Below are positions 49,616-63,966 of a stretch of DNA of 64,000 nucleotides, in pieces (positions within the stretch are counted from its first letter, which is position 1; every line of letters starts with the position of its first letter). The stretch spans positions 62,001 to 126,000 of the forward strand of contig NC_079887.1 of assembly GCF_029227915.1 (NCBI RefSeq). The letters run 5' to 3'. The notes beneath the pieces are model-generated. The model saw only the letters and a program-made list of their open reading frames with translations. It had not been told where the DNA came from and did not search any database. Source of the DNA: Hydractinia symbiolongicarpus (lineage: Eukaryota; Cnidaria; Hydrozoa; Anthoathecata; Hydractiniidae). A program made the translations under genes and the position numbers.

Positions 49616-52473
49616 AAAAAATCGTTCGGGAAATGAGTTTACTTCCTGGGTACTTTCTTTGTATACTTTTGACTATACGGGCCGAGTCTGGGATTTACGG
49701 GAAGTCGCGGGTTTTCGTTTGCCGGCGAATAAACTTCTTTTATTCAGCATCTCATCAAAAATGAAAATATTTTTAAATACTACAAGTGTCATGGGCTTTA
49801 GTGGTGAAATAATAATTTAAAAAATCGTTCGGGAAATGAGTTTACACCCTGGGTACTTTCTTTGTATACTTTTGACTATGCGGGCCGAGTCCGGGGTTTA
49901 CGGGAAATGGCGGGTTTTCGTTTGCCGGCAATTAAACTTCTTTTATTTAGCGTCTCACCAAAAATGAAAACATTTTTGAAAACTACAAGTCTCAAGCGTT
50001 TTAGTGGTGAAAAGATAATTTAAAAAATTGTTTTGGAAATGAGTTTACTCACAGGGTACTTTCTTTGTATACATTCGACTATACGGGCCAAGCCCGGGAT
50101 TTACGGGAAATCGCGGGTTTTCGTTTGCCGGCGATTAAACCACTTTCATTAAGCGTCTCATCAAAAATGAAAACATTTCTGAAAACTACCAGTCTCATGC
50201 GTTTTAGTGGTGAAAAAATAATTTAAAAATTTGCTCGGGAAATGAGTTTACTCACTGGGTACTTTCCCTGTATACTTTTGACTATACGGGCCGAGTCCGG
50301 GATTTACGGGAAATCGCGGGTTTTCGTTTGCCGGCGATTAAACTTCTTTTATTCAGCGTCTCATCAAAAATGAAAACATTTTTGAAAACTACAAGTCTCA
50401 AGCGTTTTAGTGGTGAAATAATAATTTAAAAAATCGTTCGGGAAATGAGTTTACACCCTGGGTACTTTCTTTGTATACTTTTGACTATGCGGGCCGAGTC
50501 CGGGGTTTACGGGAAATGGCGGGTTTTCGTTTGCCGGCAATTAAACTTCTTTTATTTAGCGTCTCACCAAAAATGAAAACATTTTTGAAAACTACAAGTC
50601 TCAAGCGTTTTAGTGGTGAAAAGATAATTTAAAAAATCGTTCGGGAAATGAGTTTACTTCCTGGGTACTTTCTTTGTATACTTTTGACTATACGGGCCGA
50701 GTCCGGGATTTACGGGAAGTCGCAGGTTTTCGTTTGCCGGCGATTAAACTTCTTTTATTCAGCGTCTCATCAAAAATGAAAACATTTTTGAAAACTACAA
50801 GTCTCATGCGTTTTAGCGGTGAAAAAAAAATTTAAAAAATCGTTCGGGAAATGAGTTTACTTTCTGGGTACTTTCTTTGTATACATTCGACTATACGGGC
50901 CAAGCCCGGGATTTACGGGAAATCGCGGGATTTCGTTTGCCGGCGATTAAACCTCTTATATTAAGCGTCTCATCAAAAATGAAAACATTTTTATAAACTA
51001 CAAGTCTCATGGGCTTTAGTGGTGAAATAATAATTTAAAAAATCGTTCGGGAAATGAGTTTACACCCCGGGTACTTTCTTTGTATACTTTTGACTATACG
51101 GGCCGAGTCCGGGATTTACGGGAAATCGCAGATTTTCGTTTGCCGGCGATTAAACTTCTTTTATTCAGCGTCTCATCAAAAATGAAAACATTTTTGAAAA
51201 CTACAAGTCTCATGCGTTTTAGTGGTGAAAAAATAATTTAAAAAATCGTTCGGGAAATGAGTTTACTTCCTGGGTACTTTCTTTGTATACTTTTGACTAT
51301 ACGGGCCGAGTCTGGGAATTACGGGAAGTCGCGGGTTTTCGTTTGCCGGCGAATAAACTTCTTTTATTCAGCATCTCATCAAAAATGAAAATATTTTTAA
51401 ATACTACAAGTGTCATGGGCTTTAGTGGTGAAATAATAATTTAAAAAATCGTTCGGGAAATGAGTTTACACCCTGGGTACTTTCTTTGTATACTTTTGAC
51501 TATGCGGGCCGAGTCCGGGGTTTACGGGAAATGGCGGGTTTTCGTTTGCCGGCAATTAAACTTCTTTTATTTAGCGTCTCACCAAAAATGAAAACATTTT
51601 TGAAAACTACAAGTCTCAAGCGTTTTAGTGGTGAAAAGATAATTTAAAAAATCGTTCGGGAAATGAGTTTACTTCCTGGGTACTTTCTTTGTATACTTTT
51701 GACTATACGGGCCGAGTCTGGGATTTACGGGAAGTCGCGGGTTTTCGTTTGCCGGCGAATAAACTTCTTTTATTCAGCATCTCATCAAAAATGAAAATAT
51801 TTTTAAATACTACAAGTGTCATGGGCTTTAGTGGTGAAATAATAATTTAAAAAATCGTTCGGGAAATGAGTTTACACCCTGGGTACTTTCTTTGTATACT
51901 TTTGACTATGCGGGCCGAGTCCGGGGTTTACGGGAAATGGCGGGTTTTCGTTTGCCGGCAATTAAACTTCTTTTATTTAGCGTCTCACCAAAAATGAAAA
52001 CATTTTTGAAAACTACAAGTCTCAAGCGTTTTAGTGGTGAAAAGATAATTTAAAAAATTGTTTTGGAAATGAGTTTACTCACAGGGTACTTTCTTTGTAT
52101 ACATTCGACTATACGGGCCAAGCCCGGGATTTACGGGAAATCGCGGGTTTTCGTTTGCCGGCGATTAAACCACTTTCATTAAGCGTCTCATCAAAAATGA
52201 AAACATTTCTGAAAACTACCAGTCTCATGCGTTTTAGTGGTGAAAAAATAATTTAAAAATTTGCTCGGGAAATGAGTTTACTCACTGGGTACTTTCCCTG
52301 TATACTTTTGACTATACGGGCCGAGTCCGGGATTTACGGGAAATCGCGGGTTTTCGTTTGCCGGCGATTAAACTTCTTTTATTCAGCGTCTCATCAAAAA
52401 TGAAAACATTTTTGAAAACTACAAGTCTCAAGCGTTTTAGTGGTGAAATAATAATTTAAAAAATCGTTTTGGA
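48414..52473 (+). repeat. 10-mer tandem duplication, 2 x 2030 bp, no difference seen
   Basis: Copies 48414-50443 and 50444-52473 match in every stretch I compared, including rare private variants such as 'aaatttgctcggg' (50227 and 52257), 'ctttccctgtatac', 'ctaccagtctc' and 'gtctcaccaaaaatg'. 2030 bp is exactly 10 x 203. The sequences just outside the unit differ, which places the exchange boundaries near 'taatttaaaaaatcg'. This looks like the youngest event in the window. Confidence 0.9.
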
Positions 52474-54491
52474 AATGAGTTTACTCACAGGGTACTTTCT
52501 TCGTATACATTCGACTATACGGGCCAAGCCCGGGATTTACGAGAAATCGCGGGTTTTCGTTTGCCGGCGATTAAACCACTTTCATTAAGGGTCTCATCAA
52601 AAATGAAAACATTTCTGAAAACTACAAGTCTCATGCGTTTTAGTGGTGAAAAAATAATTTAAAAAATCGTTCGGGAAATGAGTTTAGTCACTGGGTACTT
52701 TCCTTGTATACTTTTGACTATACGGGCCGAGTCCGGGATGTACGGGAAATCGCGGGTTTTCGTTTGCCGGCGATTAAACTTCTTTTATTCAGCGTCTCAT
52801 CAAAAATGAAAACATTTTTGAAAACTACAAGTCTCATGCGTTTTAGTGGTAAAAAAATAATTTAAAAATTCGTTAGGGAAATGAGTTTACTCACTGGGTA
52901 CTTTCTTTGTATTCTTTTGACTATACGGACCGAGTACGGGATTTACGGGAAATCGCGGGTTTTTGTTTACCGGCGATTAAACTTCTTTTATTCAGCGTCT
53001 CATCAAAAATGAAAACATTTTTGAAAACTGCAAGTCTCATGCGTTTTAGTGGTGAAAAGATAATTGAAAAAATCGTTTCGGAAATGAGTTTACTCACAGG
53101 GTACTTTCTTTGTATATATTCGACTATACGGGCCAAGCCCGGGATTTACGGGAAATCGCGGGTTTTTGTTTGCCGGCGATTAAACAACTTTCATTAAGCG
53201 TGTCATCAAAAATGAAAACATTTCTGAAAACTAAAAGTCTCATGCGTTTTAATGGTGAAAATTAATTTAAAAAATCGTTCGGGAAATGAGTTTACTCCCT
53301 GGGTACTTTCTTTGTATACTTTTGACTATACGGGCCAAGCCCGGGATTTACGGGAAATCGCAGGTTTTCGTTTGCCGGCGATTAAACTGATTTTATTCAG
53401 CGTCTCATCAAAAATGAAAACATTCTTGAAAACTACAAGTCTAATGCGCTTTAGTGGTGAAATAATAATTTAAAAAATCGTTCTGGAAATGAGTTTACTC
53501 CCTGGGTACTTTCTTTGTATACTTTTGACTATACGGGCCGAGTCCGGGATTTACGGGAAATCGCAGGTTTTCGTTTGCCGGCGATTAAACTGCTTTTATT
53601 CAGCGTCTCATCAAAAATGAAAACATTCTTGAAAACTACAAGTCTCATGCGCATTAGTGGTGAAATAATAATTTAAAAAATCGTTTGGGAAATGAGTTTA
53701 CTCCCTGGGTACTTTCTTTGTATACTTTTGACTATACGGGCCAAGCCCGGGATTTACGGGAATTCGCGGGTTTTTGTTTGCCGGCGATTAAACTTCTTTT
53801 ATTCAGCGTCTCATCAAAAATGAAAACATTTTTGAAAACTACAAGTCTCATGAGTTTTAGTGGTGAAAAAATAATTTAAAAAATCGTTCGGGAAATGAGT
53901 TTACTCCCTGGGTACTTTCTTTGTATACTTTTGACTATACGGGCCAAGCCGGGATTTACGGGAAATCGCGGGTTTTCGTTTGCCGGCGATTAAACTTCTT
54001 TTATTCAGCGTCTCATCAAAAATGAAAACATTTTTAAAAACTACAAGTCTCATGGGCTTTAGTGGTGAAAAAATAATTTAAAAAATCGTTCTGGAAATGA
54101 GTTTACTCACAGGGTACTTTCTTTGTATACATTCGACAATACGGGCCAAGCCCGGGATTTACGGGAAATCGCGGGTTTTCGTTTTCTGGCGATTAAACCT
54201 CTTTCATTAAGGGTCTCATCAAATATGAAAACATTTTTGAAAACTACAAGTCTCATTCGTTTTAGTGATGAAAAAAAAATTTAAAAAATCGTTCGGGAAA
54301 TGAGTTTACTCCCTGGGTACTTTCTTAGTATACATTCGACTATACGGGCCAAGCCCCGGATTTACGGGAAAACGCGGGATTTCGTTTGCCGGCAATTAAA
54401 CCTCTTTCATTAAGCGTCTCATCAAAAATGAAAACATTTTTGAAAACTACAAGTCTCATGCGTTTTAGTGGTGAAAAAATAATTTAAAAAA

Positions 54492-56935
54492 TCGTTCGGG
54501 AAATGAGTTTACTCCCTGGGTACTTTCTTTGTATACTTTTGACTATACGGGCCGAGTCCGGGATTTACGGGAAGTCGCGGGTTTTCGTTTGCCGGCGATT
54601 AAACTTCTTTTATTCAGCATCTCATCAAAAATGAAAATTTTTTTAAATACTACAAGTGTCATGGGCTTTAGTGGTGAAATAATAATTTAAAAAATCGTTC
54701 GGGAAATGAGTTTACACCCTGGGTACTTTCTTTGTATACTTTTGACTATGCGGGCCGAGTCCGTGTTTTACGGGAAATGGCGGGTTTTCGTTTGCCGGCA
54801 ATTAAACTTCTTTTATTTAGCGTCTCACCAAAAATGAAAACATTTTTGAAAACTACAAGTCTCAAGCGTTTTAGTGGTGAAATAATAATTTAAAAAATCG
54901 TTTTGGAAATGAGTTTACTCACAGGGTACTTTCTTTGTATACATTCGACTATACGGGCCAAGCCCGGAATTTACGGGAAATCGCGGGTTTTCGTTTGCCG
55001 GCGATTAAACCACTTTCATCAAGGGTCTCATCAAAAATGAAAACATTTCTGAAAACTACAAGTCTCATGCGTTTTAGTGGTGAAAAAATAATTTAAAAAT
55101 TCGTTCGGGAAATGAGTTTACTCACTGGGTACTTTCCTTGTATACTTTTGACTATACGGGCCGAGTCCGGGATTTACGGGAAATCGCGGGTTTTCGTTTG
55201 CCGGCGATTAAACTTCTTTTATTGAGCGTCTCATCAAAAATGAAAACATTTTTAAAAACTACAAGTCTCATGGGCTTTAGTGGTGAAATAATAATTTAAA
55301 AAATCGTTTGGGAAATGAGTTTACTCCCTTGGGTACTTTCTTTGTATACTTTTGACTATACGGGCCGAGTCCGGGATTTACGGGAATTCGCAGGTTTTCG
55401 TTTGCCGGCGATTAAACCTCTTTTATTCAGCGTCTCATCAAAAATGAAAACATTTTTAAAAACTACAAGTCTTATGCGTTTTAGTGGTGAAAAAATAATT
55501 TAAAAAATCGTTCTGGAAATGAGTTTACTCACAGGGTACTTTCTTTGTATACATTCGACTATACGTGCCAAGCCCGGGATTTACGGGAAATCGCGGGTTT
55601 TTGTTTGCCGGCGATTAAACTGCTTTTATTTAGCGTCTCATCAAAAATGAAAACATTCTTAAAAACTACAAGTCTCATGCGTTTTAGTGGTGAAATAATA
55701 ATTTAAAAAATCGTTTGGGAAATGAGTTTACTCCCTGGGTACTTTCTTTGTATACTTTTGACTATACGGGCCAAGCCCGGGATTTACGGGAAATCGCGGG
55801 TTTTCGTTTGCCAGCGATTAAACTTCTTTTATTCAGCGTCTCATCAAAAATGAAAACATTTTTGAAAACTACAAGTCTCATGCGTTTTAGTGGTGAAAAA
55901 ATAATTTAAAAAATCGTTCGGGAAATGAGTTTACTCCCTGGGTACTTTCTTTGTATACTTTTGACTATACGGGCCGAGTCCGGGATTTACGGGAAGTCGC
56001 GGGTTTTCGTTTGCCGGCGATTAAACTTCTTTTATTCAGCATCTCATCAAAAATGAAAATTTTTTTAAATACTACAAGTGTCATGGGCTTTAGTGGTGAA
56101 ATAATAATTTAAAAAATCGTTCGGGAAATGAGTTTACACCCTGGGTACTTTCTTTGTATACTTTTGACTATGCGGGCCGAGTCCGTGGTTTACGGGAAAT
56201 GGCGGGTTTTCGTTTGCCGGCAATTAAACTTCTTTTATTTAGCGTCTCACCAAAAATGAAAACATTTTTGAAAACTACAAGTCTCAAGCGTTTTAGTGGT
56301 GAAATAATAATTTAAAAAATCGTTTTGGAAATGAGTTTACTCACAGGGTACTTTCTTTGTATACATTCGACTATACGGGCCAAGCCCAGGATTTACGGGA
56401 AATCGCGGGTTTTCGTTTGCCGGCGATTAAACCACTTTCATTAAGGGTCTCATCAAAAATAAAAACATTTCTGAAAACTACAAGTCTCATGCGTTTTAGT
56501 GGTGAAAATATAATTTAAAAATTCGTTCGGGAAATGAGTTTACTCACTGGGTACTTTCCTTGTATACTTTTGACTATACGGGCCGAGTCCGGGATTTACG
56601 GGAAATCGCGGGTTTTCGTTTGCCGGCGATTAAACTTCTTTTATTGAGCGTCTCATCAAAAATGAAAACATTTTTAAAAACTACAAGTCTCATGGGCTTT
56701 AGTGGTGAAATAATAATTTAAAAAATCGTTTGGGAAATGAGTTTACTCCCTTGGGTACTTTCTTTGTATACTTTTGACTATACGGGCCGAGTCCGGGATT
56801 TACGGGAATTCGCAGGTTTTCGTTTGCCGGCGATTAAACCTCTTTTATTCAGCGTCTCATCAAAAATGAAAACATTCTTAAAAACTACAAGTCTCATGCG
56901 TTTTAGTGGTGAAATAATAATTTAAAAAATCGTTT
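54492..56935 (+). repeat. 7-mer tandem duplication, unit 1422 bp
   Basis: 54492-55513 recurs at 55914-56935, 1422 bp on. Shared rare variants are 'gaaaatttttttaaatactac', which I give here in pieces as 'gaaaattttttt' plus 'aaatactac' (about 54632 and 56054), 'gtccgtg' and 'actcccttgggtac'. The second copy is only five monomers long before the sequence changes register. Confidence 0.8.
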
Positions 56936-57129
56936 GGGAAATGAGTTTACTCCCTGGGTACTTTCTTTGTATACTTTTGACTATACGGGCCAAGCCCGGG
57001 ATTTACGGGAAATCGCGGGTTTTCGTTTGCCAGCGATTAAACTTCTTTTATTCAGCGTCTCATCAAAAATGAAAACATTTTTAAAAACTACAAGTCTTAT
57101 GCGTTTTAGTGGTGAAAAAATAATTTAAA

Positions 57130-58350
57130 AAATCGTTCTGGAAATGAGTTTACTCCCTGGGTACTTTCTTTGTATACTTTTGACTATACGGGCCGTGTCC
57201 GGGATTTACGGGAAATCGCAGGTTTTCGTTTGCCGGCGATTAAACTTCTTTTATTCAGCGTCTCATCAAAAATGAAAACATTTTTAAAAACTACAAGTCT
57301 CATTCGTTTTAGTGGTGAAAAAGTAATTTTAAATATCGTTCGGGAAATGAGTTTACTCCCTGGGTACTTTCTTTGTATACTTTTGACTATACGGGCCAAG
57401 CCCGGGATTTACGGGAAATCGCGGGTTTTCGTTTGCCAGCGATTAAACTTCTTTTATTCAGCGTCTCATCAAAAATGAAAACATTTTTAAAAACTACAAG
57501 TCTTATGCGTTTTAGTGGTGAAAAAATAATTTAAAAAATCGTTCTGGAAATGAGTTTACTCCCTGGGTACTTTCTTTGTATACTTTTGACTATACGGGCC
57601 GTGTCCGGGATTTACGGGAAATCGCAGGTTTTCGTTTGCCGGCGATTAAACTGCTTTTATTCAGCGTCTCATCAAAAATGAAAACATTTTTGAAAACTAC
57701 AAGTCTTATGCGCTTTAGTGGTGAAATAATAATTTAAAAAATCGTTCTGGAAATGAGTTTACTCCCTGGGTACTTTCTTTGTATACTTTTGACTATACGG
57801 GCCGAGTCCGGGATTTACGGGAAATCGCAGGTTTTCGTTTGCCGGCGATTAAACTGCTTTTATTCAGCGTCTCATCAAAAATGAAAACATTCTTGAAAAC
57901 TACAAGTCTCATGCGCATTAGTGGTGAAATAATAATTTAAAAAATCGTTTGGGAAATGAGTTTACTCCCTGGGTACTTTCTTTGTATACTTTTGACTATA
58001 CGGGCCGACTCCATGATTTACGGGAAATCGCAGGTTTTCGTTTGCCGGCGATTAAACTTCTTTTATTCAGCGTCTCATCAAAAATGAAAACATTTTTGAA
58101 AACTACAAGTCTCATGCGTTTTAGTGGTGAAAAAGAAATTTAAAAAATCGTCTCATTTACGGGAAATCGCGGGATTTCGTTTGCCGGCGATTAAACCTCT
58201 TTTATTAAGCCTCTCATCAAAAATGAAAACATTTTTGAAAACTGCAAGTCTCATGCGTTTTAGTGGTGAAAAGATAATTGAAAAAATCGTTTCGGAAATG
58301 AGTTTACTCACAGGGTACTTTCTTTGTATACATTCGACTATACGGGCCAA
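57130..58350 (+). repeat. Satellite block recurring at about 62750-64000
   Basis: Shared rare features include 'gaaaaagtaattttaaa', 'gggccgtgtccggg', 'catgcgcattag', 'ggccgactccatgattt' (about 58005 and 63621) and the same truncated monomer (58148 and 63967). The offset is 5616 bp at 57949/63565 and 5819 bp at the truncation, so one more monomer lies in the right copy. The window ends inside the right copy. Confidence 0.75.
58148..58286 (+). repeat. Truncated satellite monomer (139 bp)
   Basis: The sequence goes from 'aaaaaatcgtctca' directly to 'tttacgggaaatcg', deleting 64 bp that hold the GTATAC palindrome and most of the GC-rich core. The same joint occurs at 63967-63977, so the deletion happened once and was then spread by duplication of its block. 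Confidence 0.9.
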
Positions 58351-61300
58351 GCCCGGGATTTACGGGAAATCGCGGGTTTTTGTTTGCCGGCGATTAAAAG
58401 ATTTTCATTAAGCGTCTCATCAAAAATAAAAACATTTCTGAAAACTACAAGTCTCATGCGTTTTAGTGGTGAAAATTAATTTAAAAAATCGTTCGGGAAA
58501 TGAGTTTACTCCCTGGGTACTTTCTTTGTATACTTTTGACTATACGGGCCGAGTCCGGGATTTACGGGAAGTCGCGGGTTTTCGTTTGCCGGCGATTAAA
58601 CTTCTTTTATTCAGCGTCTCATCAAAAATGAAAACATTTTTAAAAACTACAAGTCTCATGGGTTTTAGTGGTGAAATAATAATTTAAATAATCGTTTGGG
58701 AAATGAGTTTACTCCCTGGGTACTTTCTTTGTATACTTTTGACTATACGGGCCGAGTCCGGGATTTACGGGAAATCGCAGGTTTTCGTTTGCCGGCGATT
58801 AAACTTCTTTTATTCAGCGTCTCATCAAAAATGAAAACATTTTTGAAAACTACAAGTCTCATGCGTTTTAGTGGTGAAAAAATAATTTAAAAAATCGTTC
58901 GGGAAATGAGTTTACACCCTGGGTACTTTCTTTGTATACTTTTGACTATACGGGCCGAGTCCGGGATATACGGGAAACCGCAAGTTTTCGTTTGGCGGCG
59001 ATTAAACTTCTTTTATTCAGCGTCTCAGCAAAAATGAAAACATTTTTCAAAACTACAAATCTCATGGGCTTTAGTGGTAAAATATAAATTTAAAAAATCG
59101 TTTGGGAAATGAGTTTACTCCCCGGGTACTTTCTTTGTATACTTTTGACTATACGGGCCGAGTCCGGGATTTACGGGAAATCGCAGGTTTTCGTTTGCCG
59201 GCGATTAAACTTCTTTTATTCAGCGTCTCATCAAAAATGAAAACAATTTTGAAAACTACAAAACTCATGCGTTTTAGTGGTGAAAAAATAATTTAAAAAA
59301 TCGTTCGGAGAAATGAGTTTACTCCCTGGGTACTTTCTTTGTATACTTTTGACTATACGGGCCAAGCCGGGATTTACGGGAAATCGCGGTTTTTCGTTTG
59401 CCGGCGATTAAACCAGTTTCATTAAGCGTCTCATCAAAAATGAAAACATTTCTGAAAACTACAAGTCTCATGCATTTTAGTGGTGAAAAAATAATTTAAA
59501 AATTCGTTCGGGAAATGAGTTTACTCACTGGGTACTCTCCTTGTATACTTTTGACTATACGGGCCGAGTCCGGGATTTACGGGAAATCGCGGGTTTTCGT
59601 TTGCCGGCGATTAAACTTCTCTTATTCTGCGTCCCATCAAAAATGAAAACATTTTTAAAAACTACAAGTCTCATGGGCTTTAGTGGTGAAATAATAATTT
59701 AAATAATCGTTTGGGAAATGACTTTACTCCCTGGGTACTTTCTTTGTATACTTTTGACTATACGGGCCGAGTTCGGGATTTACGGGAAATCGCAGGTTTT
59801 CGTTTGCCGGCGATTAAACTTCTTTTATTCAGCGTCTCATCAAAAATGAAAACATTTTTGAAAACTACAAGTCTCAAGCGTTTTAGTGGTGAAAAGATAA
59901 TTTAAAAAATCGTTTTGGAAATGAGTTTACTCACAGGGTACTTTCTTTGTATACATTCGACTATACGGGCCAAGCCCGGGATTTACGGGAAATCGCGGGT
60001 TTTTGTTTGCCGGCGATTAAACAACTTTCATTAAGCGTCTCATCGAAAATAAAAACATTTCTGAAAACTACAAGTCTCATGCGTTTTAGTGGTGAAAATT
60101 AATTTAAAAAATCGTTCGGGAAATGAGTTTACTCCCTGGGTACTTTCTTTGTATACTTTTGACTATACGGGCCGAGTCCGGGATTTACAGGAAATCGCAG
60201 GTTTTCGTTTGCCGGCGATTAAACTTCTTTTATTCAGCGTCTCATCAAAAATGAAAACATTTTTGAAAACTACAAGTCTCATGCGTTTTAGTGGTGAAAA
60301 AATAATTTAAAAAATCGTTCGGGAAATGAGTTTACACCCTGGGTACTTTCTTTGTATACTTTTGACTATACGGGCCGAGTCCGGGATTTACGGGGAACCG
60401 CAGGTTTTCGTTTGCCGGCGATTAAACTTCTTTTATTCAGCGTCTCATCAAAAATGAAAACAATTTTGAAAACTACAAGTCTCATGCGATTTAGTGGTGA
60501 AAAAATAATTTAAAAATTCGTTAGGGAAATGAGTTTACTCACTGGGTACTTTCCTTGTATACTTTTGACTATACGGGCCGAGACCGGGATTTACGGGAAA
60601 TTGCGGGTTTTCGTTTGCCGGCGATTAAACTTCTTTTATTCAGCGTCTCATCAAAAATGAAAACATTTTTGATAACTACAAGTCTCATGCGTTTTAGTGG
60701 TGAAAAAGAAATTTAAAAAATCGTTCGGGAAATGAGTTTACTCCCTGGGTACTTTCTTTGTATACATTCGACTATACGGGCCAAGCCCGGGATTTACGGG
60801 AAATCGCGGGATTTTGTTTGCCGGCGATTCAACCTCTTTTATTAAGCCTCTCATCAAAAATGAAAACATTTTTGAAAACTGCAAGTCTCATGCGTTTTAG
60901 TGGTGAAAAGATAATTGAAAAAATCGTTTCGGAAATGAGTTTACTCACAGGGTACTTTCTTTGTATACATTCGACTATACGGGCCAAGCCCGGGATTTAC
61001 GGGAAATCGCGGGTTTTTGTTTGCCGGCGATTAAACAATTTTCATTAAGCGTCTCATCAAAAATAAAAACATTTCTGAAAACTACAAGTCTCATGCGTTT
61101 TAGTGGTGAAAATTAATTTAAAAAATCGTTCGGGAAATGAGTTTACTCCCTGGGTACTTTCTTTGTATACTTTTGACTATACGGGCCGAGTCCGGGATTT
61201 ACGGGAAGTCGCGGGTTTTCGTTTGCCGGCAATTAAACTTCTTTTATTCAGCGTCTCATCAAAAATGAAAACATTTTTAAAAACTACAAGTCTCATGGGC

Positions 61301-63966
61301 TTTAGTGGTGAAATAATAATTTAAAAAATCGTTCGGGAAATGAGTTTACACCCCGGGTACTTTCTTTGTATACTTTTGACTATACGGGCCGAGTCCGGGA
61401 TTTACGGGAAGTCGCGGGTTTTCGTTTACCGGCAATTAAACTTCTTTTATTCAGCGTCTCATCAAAAATGAAAACATTTTTGAAAACTACAAGTCTCATG
61501 CGTTTTAGTGGTGAAAAAAAAATTTAAAAAATCGTTCGGGAAATGAGTTTACTCACAGGGTACTTTCTTTGTATACATTCGACTATACGGGCCAAGCCCG
61601 GGATTTACGGGAAATCGCGGGATTTCGTTTGCCGGCGATTAAACCTCTTTTATTAAGCCTCTCATCAAAAATGAAAACATTTTTGAAAACTGCAAGTCTC
61701 ATGCGTTTTAGTGGTGAAAAGATAATTGAAAAAATCCTTTCGGAAATGAGTTTACTCACAGGGTACTTTCTTTGTATACATTCGACTATACGGGCCAAGC
61801 CCGGGATTTACGGGAAATCGCGGTTTTTTGTTTGGCGGCGATTAAACAACTTTCATTAAGCGTCTCATCAAAAATGAAAACATTCCTGAAAACTACAAGC
61901 CTCATGCGTTTTAGTGGTGAAAATTAATTTAAAAAATCCTTCGGGAAATGAGTTTACTCCCTGGGTACTTTCTTTGTATACTTTTGACTATACGGGCCAA
62001 GCCCGGGACTTACGGGAAATCGCGGGTTTTCGTTTGCCGGCGATTAAACCTCTTTTATTCAGCGTCTCATCAAAAATGAAAACATTTTTAAAAACTACAA
62101 GTCTTATGCGTTTTAGTGGTGAAAAAATAATTTAAAAAATCGTTCTGGAAATGAGTTTACTCACAGGGTACTTTCTTTGTATACATTCGACTATACGTGC
62201 CAAGCCCGGGATTTACGGGAAATCGCGGGTTTTTGTTTGCCGGCGATTAAACTGCTTTTATTTAGCGTCTCATCAAAAATGAAAACATTCTTGAAAACTA
62301 CAAGTCTCATGCGTTTTAGTGGTGAAATAATAATTTAAAAAATCGTTTGGGAAATGGGTTTACTCCCTGGGTACTTCCTTTGTATACTTTTGACTATACG
62401 GGCCAAGTCCAGGATTTACGGGAAATCGCAGGTTTTCGTTTGCCGGCGATTAAACTTCTTTTATTCAGCGTCTCATCAAAAATGAAAACATTTTTAAAAA
62501 CTACAAGTCTCATGCGTTTTAGTGGTGAAAAAGTAATTTTAAAAATCGTTCGGGAAATGAGTTTACTCCCTGGGTACTTTCTTTGTATACTTTTGACTAT
62601 ACGGGCCAAGCACGGGATTTACGGGAAATCGCGGGTTTTCGTTTGCCAGCGATTAAACTGCTTTTATTTAGCGTCTCATCAAAAATGAAAACATTCTTAA
62701 AAACTACAAGTCTCATGCGTTTTAGTGGTGAAATAATAATTTAAAAAATCGTTTGGGAACTGAGTTTACTCCCTGGGTACTTTCTTTGTATACTTTTGAC
62801 TATACGGGCCAAGTCCAGGATTTACGGGAAATCGCAGGTTTTCGTTTGCCGGCGATTAAACTTCTTTTATTCAGCGTCTCATCAAAAATGAAAACATTTT
62901 TAAAAACTACCAGTCTCATTCGTTTTAGTGGTGAAAAAGTAATTTTAAAAATCGTTCGGGAAATGAGTTTACTCCCTGGGTACTTTCTTTGTATACTTTT
63001 GACTATACGGGCCAAGCCCGGGATTTACGGGAAATCGCGGGTTTTCGTTTGCCAGCGATTAAACTTCTTTTATTCAGCGTCTCATCAAAAATGAAAACAT
63101 TTTTAAAAACTACAAGTCTTATGCGTTTTAGTGGTGAAAAAATAATTTAAAAAATCGTTCTGGAAATGAGTTTACTCCCTGGGTACTTTCTTTGTATACT
63201 TTTGACTATACGGGCCGTGTCCGGGATTTACGGGAAATCGCAGGTTTTCGTTTGCCGGCGATTAAACTGCTTTTATTTAGCGTCTCATCAAAAATGAAAA
63301 CATTTTTGAAAACTACAAGTCTTATGCGCTTTAGTGGTGAAATAATAATTTAAAAAATCGTTCTGGAAATGAGTTTACTCCCTGGGTACTTTCTTTATAT
63401 ACTTTTGACTATACGGGCCGAGTCCGGGATTTACGGGAAATTGCAGGTTTTCGTTTGCCGGCGATTAAACTGCTTTTATTCAGCGTCTCATCAAAAATGA
63501 AAACATTCTTGAAAACTACAAGTCTCATGCGCATTAGTGGTGAAATAATAATTTAAAAAATCGTTTGGGAAATGAGTTTACTCCCTGGGTACTTTCTTTG
63601 TATACTTTTGACTATACGGGCCGACTCCATGATTTACGGGAAATCGCAGGTTTTCGTTTGCCGGCGATTAAACTTCTTTTATTCAGCGTCTCATCAAAAA
63701 TGAAAACATTTTTGAAAACTACAAGTCTCATGCGATTTAGTGGTGAAAAAATAATTTAAAAATTCGTTAGGGAAATGAGTTTACTCACTGGGTACTTTCC
63801 TTGTATACTTTTGACTATACGGGCCGAGACCGGGATTTACGGGAAATCGCGGGTTTTCGTTTGCCGGCGATTAAACTTCTTTTATTCAGCGTCTCATCAA
63901 AAATGAAAACATTTTTGAAAACTACAAGTCTCATGCGTTTTAGTGGTGAAAAAGAAATTTAAAAAA

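Noticed and set aside
1230-63759. More than a hundred small open frames of 61-126 codons on both strands with similar proteins
   Set aside because: They are the satellite read in frames with few stops. 203 nt is not a multiple of three, so each frame ends or shifts after 1 to 1.5 monomers. The same DNA is open on both strands, and differences between copies show no bias towards synonymous sites.
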